Shown here: positions 28,807 to 39,081 of the stretch, piece after piece
Layout of the letters: each line of letters starts with the position of its first letter
How positions within the stretch are numbered: the stretch's first letter is position 1
Source: Ruminococcus sp.
GTDB taxonomy: Bacteria; Bacillota; Clostridia; Oscillospirales; Ruminococcaceae
Length of the DNA stretch: 64,000 nt
Direction: 5' to 3'
Assembly (NCBI GenBank): GCA_015066745.1
Contig: SVNW01000004.1
Coordinates: 20,885 to 84,884, forward strand
Program-made: the position numbers and the translations under genes
The notes under the pieces: generated by a model
What the model was told of the DNA's origin: nothing
What the model saw: the letters and a program-made list of their open reading frames with translations, nothing else
Database searches by the model: none

Positions 28807-30696
28807 TTATTCGCCTGATTTTAAAGTGATAAATTTTTCTTCAAAATCTTCATTGTAACCCATACATATAATGTCACTTTCATTTACAGGAACTATATGA
28901 TGTGCGTCTGTGATACCCAATTTACTGAAGTTTAAAACCGGCTCAAATTTTTCATTTGAAATATCATATTTGTATAATTCTTCAGAAAGTTTGCAATAAA
29001 CCGTATTTTCTGAAAATCCTCTGTAAACTTCTGCTTTTACTGTTTCTGATGAAATTTTGGGATAATCAAAAATTACAGTATTTTCTTTTATCTCACCTTC
29101 AGAGTTAAAATCTTTTATAATTAACTTATCTTTTTCTGTAAATGCTATTTTTACTGTTTCATTTTCATTGCTTATTATATCAAAATCAATATAATCATCA
29201 GAAATTTTCTCTTTTATAACTGTTTGAGATTTTTCATTTACCACAAGTAAAACGTTTTGTGGCACTGAATAAGACATATCGGTGTATATGATACATATAT
29301 CACCGATATCAGATACAGAAAAAGATTTTGCTACTATATCGTTTTCTTCTCCGACAGCTTCTGTTATATCAACTGAATTTATAAATTTTCCGCTTGCGTC
29401 ATAACGGCTTACAATATAAGACTTCACATATGTGTATTCATCATCTTCAGATATGATTTTTTCACTGTTTTCAAAGCAGAACATTTCTCCGTTGTCACTG
29501 ACATATAAAACATCTATATATCCTTTACTGTTTATCGTACTTATATCAAGAGAAGTAAATTTTTCAGAACCGTCATACATATATATATCTATCATATTGT
29601 CGCTGACACTGCTTGTACTTATAAGCATATCGCTTCCCGATGAATAATAATTTGAAATATCCATTTCTTGATTATTGTTTTCATCATACTGTCTTATAAG
29701 AATCGCTTCTTCTTTTTCGAAATCATATCCGTATATTCCGTCTCCGCTAAAAGTTTCATATACTATATCATACTCTGATATTCCATGATAAATTTTTGAT
29801 ATATCATCTATATCATGTTCACCGATAACCTTATATGTATCTTTATCAACAGAATATACTTTTTTAAGGGGACTTTCATCTGATATTATTACATTTAATT
29901 TTTCATCATCTGTTAATATAAAATCAGAAATATACTCATTTTCTGTTTCATTGTAAGAAAACTTTCCTTTTACATTATATGAAGAATCAACCTTATAAAG
30001 ATTTGTTTTTCCCTGAATATGAAGCGAAGATATCAACGGTTCTGTCTTTTGCGTCAGCACATAAATATTTCCGCTTTTATCACCTGAAATTTTCACAACA
30101 GCGTCATCGGTTTCAAGTTTCATTACACTGTCAAGTGATATTACTTTATCATTTCCGTTGTCATCAAATATATGAACATTATTTATCACATTATCGCTTT
30201 CTACAGGCTGTACAACTTCAAGAATGCAAAGTTGCCCTTCACTATCAAAAAACATATCGGAAACATTTGAAAAATCAAGTTTATATTCATTGATCATACT
30301 ACCTTTACGGTCTGTCAATGCAACAAAGTTGTTATACTCATCATCGGCATAACATATGTACACTTTGTCATCTTTAAAAATAAAATCATTTATATACTGT
30401 TTGTTTATATCAGGCTTATACGGAGATAAAGAATCCGATAATATATCTAAAAACCAGAAGTCTTCTGTCACATACGACTTGTCTACATAAGCTGAAATAT
30501 AAAATTTATTATCAGATGCTTTCAGTTCGTTGACAACACTGATCTCATCGGGTATATCTGAAAAATCAGCACTATAATTTATAATCGGTATATTTTCAGG
30601 AACACTGACTTCAGAACTATTATTTTTCTCCTTATCACACCCTGAAAACAGCAAAACGGGTAACATCATAAAAAAAAGATACTTTTTACTTTTCAT
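28807..30696 (-). CDS. Lipoprotein with propeller-like repeats only (no SBP domain)
   Basis: Lipobox LFSGC; strand pattern similar to the N-terminal parts of 4569-7460 and 30769-33993. Confidence 0.65.
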   Translation of the reverse strand: MKSKKYLFFMMLPVLLFSGCDKEKNNSSEVSVPENIPIINYSADFSDIPDEISVVNELKASDNKFYISAYVDKSYVTEDFWFLDILSDSLSPYKPDINKQYINDFIFKDDKVYICYADDEYNNFVALTDRKGSMINEYKLDFSNVSDMFFDSEGQLCILEVVQPVESDNVINNVHIFDDNGNDKVISLDSVMKLETDDAVVKISGDKSGNIYVLTQKTEPLISSLHIQGKTNLYKVDSSYNVKGKFSYNETENEYISDFILTDDEKLNVIISDESPLKKVYSVDKDTYKVIGEHDIDDISKIYHGISEYDIVYETFSGDGIYGYDFEKEEAILIRQYDENNNQEMDISNYYSSGSDMLISTSSVSDNMIDIYMYDGSEKFTSLDISTINSKGYIDVLYVSDNGEMFCFENSEKIISEDDEYTYVKSYIVSRYDASGKFINSVDITEAVGEENDIVAKSFSVSDIGDICIIYTDMSYSVPQNVLLVVNEKSQTVIKEKISDDYIDFDIISNENETVKIAFTEKDKLIIKDFNSEGEIKENTVIFDYPKISSETVKAEVYRGFSENTVYCKLSEELYKYDISNEKFEPVLNFSKLGITDAHHIVPVNESDIICMGYNEDFEEKFITLKSGE

Positions 30697-30717
30697 AAAT
30701 CCTCCCCATTCACAATT

Positions 30718-30760
30718 GGCAAAAATGCAGGAAGTACCTATTCCTGCATTTTTGTTTTTT
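30718..30760 (-). terminator. Terminator between SBP fusion and propeller-only gene
   Basis: AAAAATGCAGGAA-GTACCTA-TTCCTGCATTTTT. Confidence 0.8.
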
Positions 30761-30768
30761 TATTAAAA

Positions 30769-33700
30769 TCAGCCTATTTCTTTGAGGTAAAGCGAAACTT
30801 TACTCTGTACAGCATCTGCTGTTTCCTTGGCACTCTGTCCGCCTTCAATAAATATATCATACTGCTCATCAATGATTTTGATTATTCTCGAATCTGAAAG
30901 CACGAGTTTTGAAGAATCTATCATATTTACAAGACTATCTGCCAATTCACCGTCAACAGCTTTAAGAGTTACCTCTTCACCATCATATGTGTAAGAAGTA
31001 TTATCTCCCTTTGCATATTCACTCTGATGTTTTTTTAGCGCTTTTTCATAAGAAGCTTTTCTTACCGGGAAAGCAGACATGTACTCTTCAAACAAAGCGT
31101 CCTGTTCTTCTTCAAGAATAAGTCCTCTTAAAAACTGCCATGCAGCATCTTTTAACTGAGATTTTTCTGATATTGCTATCAAACTGTTTGCTTCAATAAT
31201 TGAACCGCCAACACCTTCTTTAGTAGGATATCCCTTAAATGTTGTTTCTTCTCCTACTACAACACTTTCAAATTCAGAAACTGTATCAAAGTTATAGATA
31301 TGTAACTGATCAGCCAGACATTTGTTCTCTTTGAATCTATACATCTGTTCACGATAAGATTCTTCATCAAACATCTTGTCGTTACCGTCCTCTTCTTCTA
31401 CACCACTTTCTTTGGCAAACTCCAATACTTTCTCAAAAGTACCATTGCTAAAGTCACATGTCTTGGAATCCAAGTCTACAAATTCATGTAAATTTCCTGT
31501 TACAAGTATATCGAAAATCTCACGCGTTGATGCTTTGTAGAAAATATTTTCTCCGCCCTTGTTTTCAACTAACTCAAAGAACTCATCATATGTCCAGCCC
31601 TGCTCTTTACCAAGTTCGGAAGCTTTTCCTGCAAGAGTATTTATTGTGAAGGATGTAGGTAACTGATACAGCTTTCCTTTTGTAGAACAAGCGTCAAATA
31701 CACCTTCAAAGTAATCTTCTCTCTTTATTTCGCCGTCTTTTTCAAAATATGTATTAAGATCCACAAACATACCTTTAGTAGCATACGCACTAAGATCTAC
31801 ATCATAAGAACCAAGTACTATATCAGGAATGTCACCCTCAAGTATATCTGTATTCAGCTTTGTCGCGCCTGAAAAATATTCATCTTTTTCTGAGTCATAC
31901 TTACCATACTTAGAGTAATCATTTATCTGTATTCTGTACTCTTCATTTTTTTCATTAAATTCTACAATGTTATCATAAATATTGCTGTAAGCAATGTTTT
32001 CGCCTGCAAGAGTTATTATCTTCTTGCTGTTCACTTTCTTAAGAGTTTCTTCATCTGCTCTTGTAAGCTTTGCAAATTTCACACCATAGTTATCTTTTTC
32101 GTCATTGGAGTAATATGAACACAATATGGTATCATTATCAATAAGGAGCGCACTGTTCATATCAAGATTTACATCAGAATCTACCCAGTTTATAATTTCT
32201 GTAGACTTATTATCAACCAAATTGAAGCCATAATAACCATCAGTTCCTGTATAATAAAAATCGTACTTGTCATCGCCCTTTAACATATTATACAAAGCAG
32301 AATCATCGATTTCGATTTCAAGCGGACTGCTCATAGAAGAATTTTTAAAATCAACTTTTGACATCATCGCACCGCTGTGTTCTTTATCTCTGTAAGTAAT
32401 ATATATATCACTTGAAGTGTTTATAATGCCCATGCAGTACTCTACTTCTTCGCCAAGTTCTATTTGGCTTATTGTATTACATTCTTTATCAAGCTGTAAA
32501 ACAACATATTTCTGTACATCTTCTTCATATATACAAATCATAACATATATATTATCACCGGAAACTACAAGATCGTCTACGTTACTGTCACCGAAAGAAG
32601 TATCTCCTATTTCTCCTATTTTAACGTTTTCTCCGTCTTTTACAGCATAGATTATGTGCTTACTTTCATACTCATATTCGCCGTCTTCATTTTCACTTTC
32701 ATCATATACAGTTGCTACAGAATATACTGTACCTTCATCATCACAGCTAAAAGCAGAAACATATCCGCCGTCCTCGATATTAAGGGGTATTGTTTCCTGG
32801 ATATTACAATCTGTATCAAGTTTGTAAAGTACTTCACCTGACGAATCACCATATACTTCAGCAGAAAGCAACATCTCATTGCCTGAAAGGAAACCTGAAT
32901 AACATTCATCAAACTCAGGTGCCAGTGCTTCACCGTAAGCTGCTATCATTTCGCTTTTTTCTTCTGAAAGCAGATATCCCTTCAGACCATCAGCTGAGTT
33001 GAAAATAAAGTCATATTTATCATTTTTAGAAGTCATATATATCATAGGATACTCAGCATCTGTTTCAACTTCGTATCGATTTAAAACAGCACCGTCATTC
33101 TGATCAAGCTCATTTACAAAACATACACCTGACTGATCATATTCGTATGAAACAACACACGGATTTCCATTTTTAGCCACAAACAATCCTGACATTTCAC
33201 CCGGCATATCACTAAAATCATTTACAGAATACTCTATCTGCATTGATGAATTGATTTTATGAAGACTATATGTCTCTTCTTCTATCGATACAGAAATACC
33301 ATAATAGCCTCCATCTCCTGATGCAAGCATCATAGCGAGTATTTCACCTTCCGAAAGATCAAGATTTTCTGAAACATTTATTTCCTCTTTCTTTTCAAGA
33401 GTTTCAGGATCGTACTTTACTGTTAAAACATTTTCTTTTCTGGCTTTATAACTCATAAGCATAACATTGAGCATTCCGTCAGCATCAAAGAACATACTTG
33501 TAATATTAGTATTTTCTCCTAGTTTACAAGTGTTTTTTATTTCAGATGTTTTTCTGTCCATTACACAGAACATCATATTGTATTCTTTATCATAATAAGC
33601 AATATAAATATTGTCATTATTCAGAGAGAGAGAACAAATATATTCACATTCTATAGCACTTACATCTATATCTTCAACAGCACCTGTTTCAAGATTTATG

Positions 33701-33993
33701 ATACTGGCAAGCTGTACAGAACCGGATTCACTCTCTGCAAATCCTTTACAATAAACGCTTCCGCCGGAATATACCATATTATCAATATAGGCCATAGCTC
33801 CCGGACCGTCAAGCTTCTTAGTCAGAAAATAATTCTTTATCTCTCTAGCAGAATTTACATTAGAAGATGAAGAGTTTCCCGACTTTCCTGATTTACCTGA
33901 TTTACTGTCGTTACAACCTGTAAATACTGAAGTCATAACAGCCATAGCAATAAACGTACTTAATACTTTTTTAGCAACATTGATTTTACTCAT
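30769..33993 (-). CDS. Lipoprotein with N-terminal propeller-like region and C-terminal ABC family-1 solute-binding-like domain
   Basis: Lipobox VFTGC; C-terminal NIYDNIVEFNEKNEEYRIQINDYSKYGK, KDAAWQFLRGLILEEEQ; start MSKINVAKK with SD GGAAAGG; adjacent to two ABC permeases. Confidence 0.8.
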   Translation of the reverse strand: MSKINVAKKVLSTFIAMAVMTSVFTGCNDSKSGKSGKSGNSSSSNVNSAREIKNYFLTKKLDGPGAMAYIDNMVYSGGSVYCKGFAESESGSVQLASIINLETGAVEDIDVSAIECEYICSLSLNNDNIYIAYYDKEYNMMFCVMDRKTSEIKNTCKLGENTNITSMFFDADGMLNVMLMSYKARKENVLTVKYDPETLEKKEEINVSENLDLSEGEILAMMLASGDGGYYGISVSIEEETYSLHKINSSMQIEYSVNDFSDMPGEMSGLFVAKNGNPCVVSYEYDQSGVCFVNELDQNDGAVLNRYEVETDAEYPMIYMTSKNDKYDFIFNSADGLKGYLLSEEKSEMIAAYGEALAPEFDECYSGFLSGNEMLLSAEVYGDSSGEVLYKLDTDCNIQETIPLNIEDGGYVSAFSCDDEGTVYSVATVYDESENEDGEYEYESKHIIYAVKDGENVKIGEIGDTSFGDSNVDDLVVSGDNIYVMICIYEEDVQKYVVLQLDKECNTISQIELGEEVEYCMGIINTSSDIYITYRDKEHSGAMMSKVDFKNSSMSSPLEIEIDDSALYNMLKGDDKYDFYYTGTDGYYGFNLVDNKSTEIINWVDSDVNLDMNSALLIDNDTILCSYYSNDEKDNYGVKFAKLTRADEETLKKVNSKKIITLAGENIAYSNIYDNIVEFNEKNEEYRIQINDYSKYGKYDSEKDEYFSGATKLNTDILEGDIPDIVLGSYDVDLSAYATKGMFVDLNTYFEKDGEIKREDYFEGVFDACSTKGKLYQLPTSFTINTLAGKASELGKEQGWTYDEFFELVENKGGENIFYKASTREIFDILVTGNLHEFVDLDSKTCDFSNGTFEKVLEFAKESGVEEEDGNDKMFDEESYREQMYRFKENKCLADQLHIYNFDTVSEFESVVVGEETTFKGYPTKEGVGGSIIEANSLIAISEKSQLKDAAWQFLRGLILEEEQDALFEEYMSAFPVRKASYEKALKKHQSEYAKGDNTSYTYDGEEVTLKAVDGELADSLVNMIDSSKLVLSDSRIIKIIDEQYDIFIEGGQSAKETADAVQSKVSLYLKEIG

Positions 33994-35140
33994 ATCTGCT
34001 TTCCTTTCCATCAATCAAATTTACATCAACATCAATATAGTCACGCGTTCTTTTCTTATAAGTGTATTTATCAGTAAGCATCTCAATGAAAGGCTTAAGG
34101 TGCCATTTCCTATTGAGGTAACACTTAGCAATAAATATGATAACAGTTATTATTATATAAGTTGCTGCAATTATCATAAAAACAAATAACAATGTCAGAC
34201 GTGTATTTATAACTCTTGCGGCATTCTCCCAATAAGGAAAAGCTATCGGTCTTGTAATAACTGTACTCTTTTCAAAGTTTTTAAGACTTTTCCATAGACT
34301 AGATACCGAATATCTCTTTGTGTTATCAATTATAACAACAGGCAAAGAATCTTCAGGATTTTCATCACCTTCAACCGCCGATGTGGTATCCACTCCGTAA
34401 TTTTCAAGGAAAATATTTTTTGCATAATTATCAACAGGATTAGGAAGTACTGCTTCATATGTCGCAAGTGACTTACTGCCTCCTATTTTTTCAAGCAAAC
34501 TGTAATGAACATAAATCAGTGAACTTTCAGGATAAGACTTTTCAACAGCCTTTCCCTCTTCATGCTTTACTACCCCTGCTACCTCTGCCTGAACACCATT
34601 TATGTATATTTTCATTCCTATAACATTAGATGACGCAAACAACTTCCACGCTGCTTCTTCATCAAGTATTACTCTGTCATTTCTAAGTTCATCTTCGTAA
34701 AGATAATTACCATACAAAAGTTCGAGTGGGTGAAATGCAAAAAAATTTCTTCCTACCCCCACTACACCTATATCAGCTGTAGAATATCCTGCACCTTCCT
34801 GAGTGCACACATTCAACTTTGTTACAACAGAAGAATATGCATCTGTAAATATATTTGATTCCTCATTTTTAGACTTGTAAGATTCTTCTTCCATCTTGTT
34901 TTCTACTTTAAGATGTAATCTCTCCGCCTCATTTTCATCATATGATTCTACTGTACTATCCGGATAAAATACAGAAATCTGAGCAAATTCCGAGCCGTCA
35001 GCTGACCAGCGCTTTGCCATATTCTGCGAATCCAGACTTGATTTTAACTCTGAAGAAACTGCTGTAAGTACACAAAATGCTGCAACAAAAACACCAAAAG
35101 TTATCGCTTTCTTTTTGTTTTTCTTGTTTTTCATCATCAT
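33986..35140 (-). CDS. MacB-periplasmic-core-like membrane protein, two TM segments, lacking the full FtsX permease domain
   Basis: N-terminal TM; VVGVGRNFFAFHPLELLYGNYLYEDELRNDRVILDEEAAWKLFASSNVIGMKIYINGVQAEVAGVV; C-terminal TM LTLLFVFMIIAATYIIITVIIFIAKCYL. Confidence 0.65.
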   Translation of the reverse strand: MMMKNKKNKKKAITFGVFVAAFCVLTAVSSELKSSLDSQNMAKRWSADGSEFAQISVFYPDSTVESYDENEAERLHLKVENKMEEESYKSKNEESNIFTDAYSSVVTKLNVCTQEGAGYSTADIGVVGVGRNFFAFHPLELLYGNYLYEDELRNDRVILDEEAAWKLFASSNVIGMKIYINGVQAEVAGVVKHEEGKAVEKSYPESSLIYVHYSLLEKIGGSKSLATYEAVLPNPVDNYAKNIFLENYGVDTTSAVEGDENPEDSLPVVIIDNTKRYSVSSLWKSLKNFEKSTVITRPIAFPYWENAARVINTRLTLLFVFMIIAATYIIITVIIFIAKCYLNRKWHLKPFIEMLTDKYTYKKRTRDYIDVDVNLIDGKESRYE

Positions 35141-36975
35141 TACTCCTCAGCAAATCTTACCTGATCACCTGCTTTAAGAGGTTTTGAGGAAGCAGTGATT
35201 ATATAGTCTGCAGATTCACCAAATTCACCTGATACAGCATAATGCGTATCATCTTCGGCAACCTTTGTAACTGTTATCTTTTCAACTATGTATCTGTTGC
35301 CGAGAGGTGTGCTCTTGGATTTTACAGCGTATACAAAAAGTCCGTCTGAATCTGACTTAACTGCACTCTTAGGAAGAACATTATCAAAAGTTGAAGCTCG
35401 CTCACCTAATTCAACTTTAAGATTCTGTCCTGCTACTGCACCATCACCTGATACAGTAAATACTACTTTGAATTTTGAAGAATCATTTTTATCCTTGGAT
35501 ATTGATTTTACAGTTACTGTAAGATCATCATTATTATTTATTACTTTTGCCTGATCGCCTTTTTTCAAAACCTTACCTTTATCAGCGTCAAGAGTTGTTG
35601 TAGCTGTAAAACCATCATCGGAAATGTTAAGTATCATAAGACTTTCGCCTTCTGCACAAGTCTGACCTGATGTAACATTTATTTCTTCAACTACACCATC
35701 AACAGGAGAAAGTATCTCTGTTGTTGTCTGTTCGGCAAGCACCTTTGCAAGTTCTTCTTCAAGTTCATCGATCTTTTCTTTCTGTGCATTAAGTTCAAGC
35801 TGTGCCTGTGCATCTGTTATCTGATCTGCTTTCATTTTCTCTTCAAGTGAATGAACTGCTGCATCAAGTGCATACTGTGCATCTCTGACAGCTCCGTCAT
35901 AATCTATATTACCAGGAACAGAACCAACAGGTCCACTACCTTCAGAAGAAAGCAACTCTTTTTCATTACCAAGTGACTGCAACTGACTGTTCAAAGAAGC
36001 TTTGATTTCACTTAACTTTGTCTCATATTCGGTTTTGGACTGTAACATAAGAGGTTCTTTTTCATCAAAGAGTTTCTGATTGTCAGCAATTGCATTTTTT
36101 GTATCCTGCAATTTTTTCAGGTCTTCTTCTGCATATGTTACTTCTGTCTGCTTATCTTCAATAATTCTCGTTGCAGCATTGTCTTCACGCAATCTTTCAA
36201 GTTCTGTTTTTAACTTGTCAAGATTTCTCTGCATCATTGTTTCGTCCTGACCTGTGATTTTTACAGTATCATCCGCGATTTTCTGAGTAAGAGCAGCACA
36301 TTCATCACTTAAACTTACATAATTCTCATAAGCAACGCTGAATAAAGCATATCTTTCTGCACTCATTTCAGAATATTTCTTGCCTTCTATCGCACCTAAA
36401 TCAGCCTCAAGAACAGCCATGAGATTCATTATCTCAAGCAATCTGCCGCTGTTGTCTGCCGGAGGTACATAAGAATTTGCTTCATCTCTTGCAGCTATTG
36501 CATTATTAAGTGCATCTCTTGCCTGAGATATTGCCTGATTTTCTGCAAAATAGTCATTTGCAAGAGTCATTATAGATTTTTCATATGCAAGCTTTGAAGT
36601 TTTTATTGTTTCTTCAAGCTGTTTAGCTTCAGCACTGTCTTCAGCCTTTTCAAGATAGAAAATAACCTGTCCTTCTTTTACATCCTGACCTCTCTTGACT
36701 GCAACACGCTTTATATCTCTTGTTTCTTCAGCAGTTACATCATATGTCTTGTTTGCCTCAACCATAAGATCAAGTTCGTAGTTTCTTGAAACAGATTCTC
36801 TTGACATTCTCGTAACTGAAACCTCAGGAAGTGAGTAGTTCATTATTGTATTTGAAAAAAACGTAAGTATAAGCATAACAAGTAAAAAAACTATGATAAT
36901 ATTTTTTACCCATTCTCTCCTGTTGCGAGGATTAGCTTTTTCCTCTGAACCTTTAGCTATCTCTTTTGTATCCAT
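35140..36975 (-). CDS. HlyD/RND-type membrane fusion (adaptor) protein with long coiled coil
   Basis: N-terminal TM, ETRDIKRVAVKRGQDVKEGQVIFYL biotinyl-lipoyl-like half, long coiled coil, EILSPVDGVVEEINVTSGQTCAEGESLMIL second half. Confidence 0.85.
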   Translation of the reverse strand: MDTKEIAKGSEEKANPRNRREWVKNIIIVFLLVMLILTFFSNTIMNYSLPEVSVTRMSRESVSRNYELDLMVEANKTYDVTAEETRDIKRVAVKRGQDVKEGQVIFYLEKAEDSAEAKQLEETIKTSKLAYEKSIMTLANDYFAENQAISQARDALNNAIAARDEANSYVPPADNSGRLLEIMNLMAVLEADLGAIEGKKYSEMSAERYALFSVAYENYVSLSDECAALTQKIADDTVKITGQDETMMQRNLDKLKTELERLREDNAATRIIEDKQTEVTYAEEDLKKLQDTKNAIADNQKLFDEKEPLMLQSKTEYETKLSEIKASLNSQLQSLGNEKELLSSEGSGPVGSVPGNIDYDGAVRDAQYALDAAVHSLEEKMKADQITDAQAQLELNAQKEKIDELEEELAKVLAEQTTTEILSPVDGVVEEINVTSGQTCAEGESLMILNISDDGFTATTTLDADKGKVLKKGDQAKVINNNDDLTVTVKSISKDKNDSSKFKVVFTVSGDGAVAGQNLKVELGERASTFDNVLPKSAVKSDSDGLFVYAVKSKSTPLGNRYIVEKITVTKVAEDDTHYAVSGEFGESADYIITASSKPLKAGDQVRFAEE

Positions 36976-37004
36976 TTTTCTTTGATTTCCTTTCAGTTAA
37001 AAAA

Positions 37005-37922
37005 TTATCCCTTTATTCCTCCCGAATATGCAATACCTTCAACCAGATAATCTTCACCATAGAAGAACATCAGTAGTGTAGGTATCATATAAATAACAGC
37101 AACAGCAAATGCCAGTCCCACATCTCCCGAATTTATCTTCGAAAGAAATACAGACAGCGGATGATAGTCGCTATCTGAAAGCATGATCAACGGTTGCTCA
37201 ACCATATTCCAGTAATCAATAAAAAGAAGAAGTATTACTGAAAATATAGCACTCTTTGAAAGAGGAAGACATATCTGTGTAAATATCTGAACCTCTCCTG
37301 CACCGTCAAGCTTTGCCGCTTCAATAAACGATGTCGGTATTCTTCTCATAACTTTTGCAAGTAAAAATACACTAAACGGTGCAAATATTCCCGGAAGTAT
37401 TATTGACATTCTTGTATCAAGAAGTCCGAGTTTATCAGCAACCAGATAATTCGGTACAAGTGTTACCTGATACGGCATAAGCATCAGTATAACATACATA
37501 AAAAACAGCAACTCCTTTAGTTTTCCCCGGTAACGGGCAAAACTGTAAGCAGCAAGACAGGCAACTATTATCTGAAAAAGAACGATCGGAACAACCAGTA
37601 TAACAGAGTTCCAGAATTTCATAAGATAATCAGAACTCTTAAAAAGAACTGTCTTATATTGTTCCAACGATACCTTATCCGGTATAAGCTTCAGATTAAG
37701 CTTTTCTGATATGTATGTTTTCTTGCCTTCACTCTCATCGAAATTACTGATCATCGCACCGTAGTTTGCATTAATTTCTTTTTGCGTCATAAACGAATTT
37801 GCAATAGTCATAACTGTGGGAAACAGAAATAGTATTGCACAGAATACTGCAAACACTGATAAAAATGCTGTAAATATTTTTTGTCTTCTCTTTTGCTTTT
37901 TCACAGATACGGTCTTCATCAT
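37005..37922 (-). CDS. Carbohydrate ABC transporter permease, MalG/UgpE type
   Basis: EAA loop FIEAAKLDGAGEVQIFTQICLPLSKS. Confidence 0.92.
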   Translation of the reverse strand: MMKTVSVKKQKRRQKIFTAFLSVFAVFCAILFLFPTVMTIANSFMTQKEINANYGAMISNFDESEGKKTYISEKLNLKLIPDKVSLEQYKTVLFKSSDYLMKFWNSVILVVPIVLFQIIVACLAAYSFARYRGKLKELLFFMYVILMLMPYQVTLVPNYLVADKLGLLDTRMSIILPGIFAPFSVFLLAKVMRRIPTSFIEAAKLDGAGEVQIFTQICLPLSKSAIFSVILLLFIDYWNMVEQPLIMLSDSDYHPLSVFLSKINSGDVGLAFAVAVIYMIPTLLMFFYGEDYLVEGIAYSGGIKG

Positions 37923-38842
37923 TCTACGTCCTTTCCGAACCAGTATTCAACTATGAACATTATGCCGATGATAACAACCATAACGAGTGACATAATAATC
38001 GCAGCCGATGAAAGTTTCTGATATTCGAGAAGATTAAAAGTATTATTCATAAAATGCTGAAGCATATATAAAGCATCAAAAGGATAATCGCCCGTAAGAA
38101 GATAAACTTCTCTGAATATTTTAAATGAATTAATTAATGATAATATGGTCACAAATAGTATCGTAGGTGACAGATATCTGAGTTTAAGATGAAAAAACTT
38201 ATAAACAGGACCTGCACCTTCAAGTGTTGCAACTTCCATAATATCTCCGGGAATATTTGATATTGCTGCAAGGAACAGTATCATATTATAACCGAGGTTT
38301 TTCCAGAGAAACATAATTATAACAACAATCATTCCCTGATTTGATTTGAGCCAGTCTACAGGTTGCGCTTCAAATATTTCCAATATCTGATTTACGGTTC
38401 CGTTCTTATGAAACATTACCTGCCAGATAAGGACAACCGACGCGATCGGTACCATCATCGGACAAAGAAATGATGCCCTCAGCTGACTTTTAAAAGGTAT
38501 CTTTGAGTCAAGCAAAAGTGCAAGCATGAGTGATAAAATTACAACAAGCGGAACTGCTATAACAGAAAAAATAGTTGTATTTTTAGCGGCTAATATAAAT
38601 GCTTCATTCTTGATTATAGCCTTAAAATTATCTAAAAATACAAACTCGCTGTTGATTGGGTTATCGATTACCGAATAGTAAATAACCACAAAAAAAGGCA
38701 ATATAAAGAAAACCAGAACCCCCAGTAAACTTGGTGCTATAAAAGTCAGCTCCGTTGCTCGTTCACTGCCTTTAAGCGTCCTGCTTTTTTTATTTGCCTT
38801 GACCTTTTTTCTCAAGTTTTCTCCTCCATTCTTTTTTGACAA
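37919..38842 (-). CDS. Carbohydrate ABC transporter permease, MalF/UgpA type
   Basis: EAA loop EVATLEGAGPVYKFFHLKLRYLSP; FIAPSLLGVLVFFILPFF. Confidence 0.92.
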   Translation of the reverse strand: MSKKNGGENLRKKVKANKKSRTLKGSERATELTFIAPSLLGVLVFFILPFFVVIYYSVIDNPINSEFVFLDNFKAIIKNEAFILAAKNTTIFSVIAVPLVVILSLMLALLLDSKIPFKSQLRASFLCPMMVPIASVVLIWQVMFHKNGTVNQILEIFEAQPVDWLKSNQGMIVVIIMFLWKNLGYNMILFLAAISNIPGDIMEVATLEGAGPVYKFFHLKLRYLSPTILFVTILSLINSFKIFREVYLLTGDYPFDALYMLQHFMNNTFNLLEYQKLSSAAIIMSLVMVVIIGIMFIVEYWFGKDVE

Positions 38843-38888
38843 TAAAATTTTATATGCTTACTGTACCAAAACCTATAATACAGTAGTA

Positions 38889-38930
38889 GTGGTACAATAA
38901 TATTGTACACCACGCAAAAAAAAGTGTCAA
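38889..38930 (-). promoter_or_regulatory. Promoter with overlapping palindromic operator for the ABC/HlyD operon
   Basis: Minus strand TTGACA-17 nt-TACAAT; palindrome GTGGTACAATA/ATATTGTACACCAC at 38889-38913 covers the -10. Confidence 0.65.
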
Positions 38931-39035
38931 GATATTTTCGTTCAAATTAAGAATTTGTTAAGATTATTTTCAGAAAATTATTTATGATAAACAAAAACTA
39001 ATCTTATTTAAATCATAAAGTGTAATATATGTCAT

Positions 39036-39080
39036 AAAAAAAATTCGGATGTCTTTTTATATCACATCCGAATTTTTTAT
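39036..39080 (-). terminator. Terminator of the EAL gene
   Basis: AAAAATTCGGATGT...ACATCCGAATTTTTT. Confidence 0.8.
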
Positions 39081-39081
39081 T

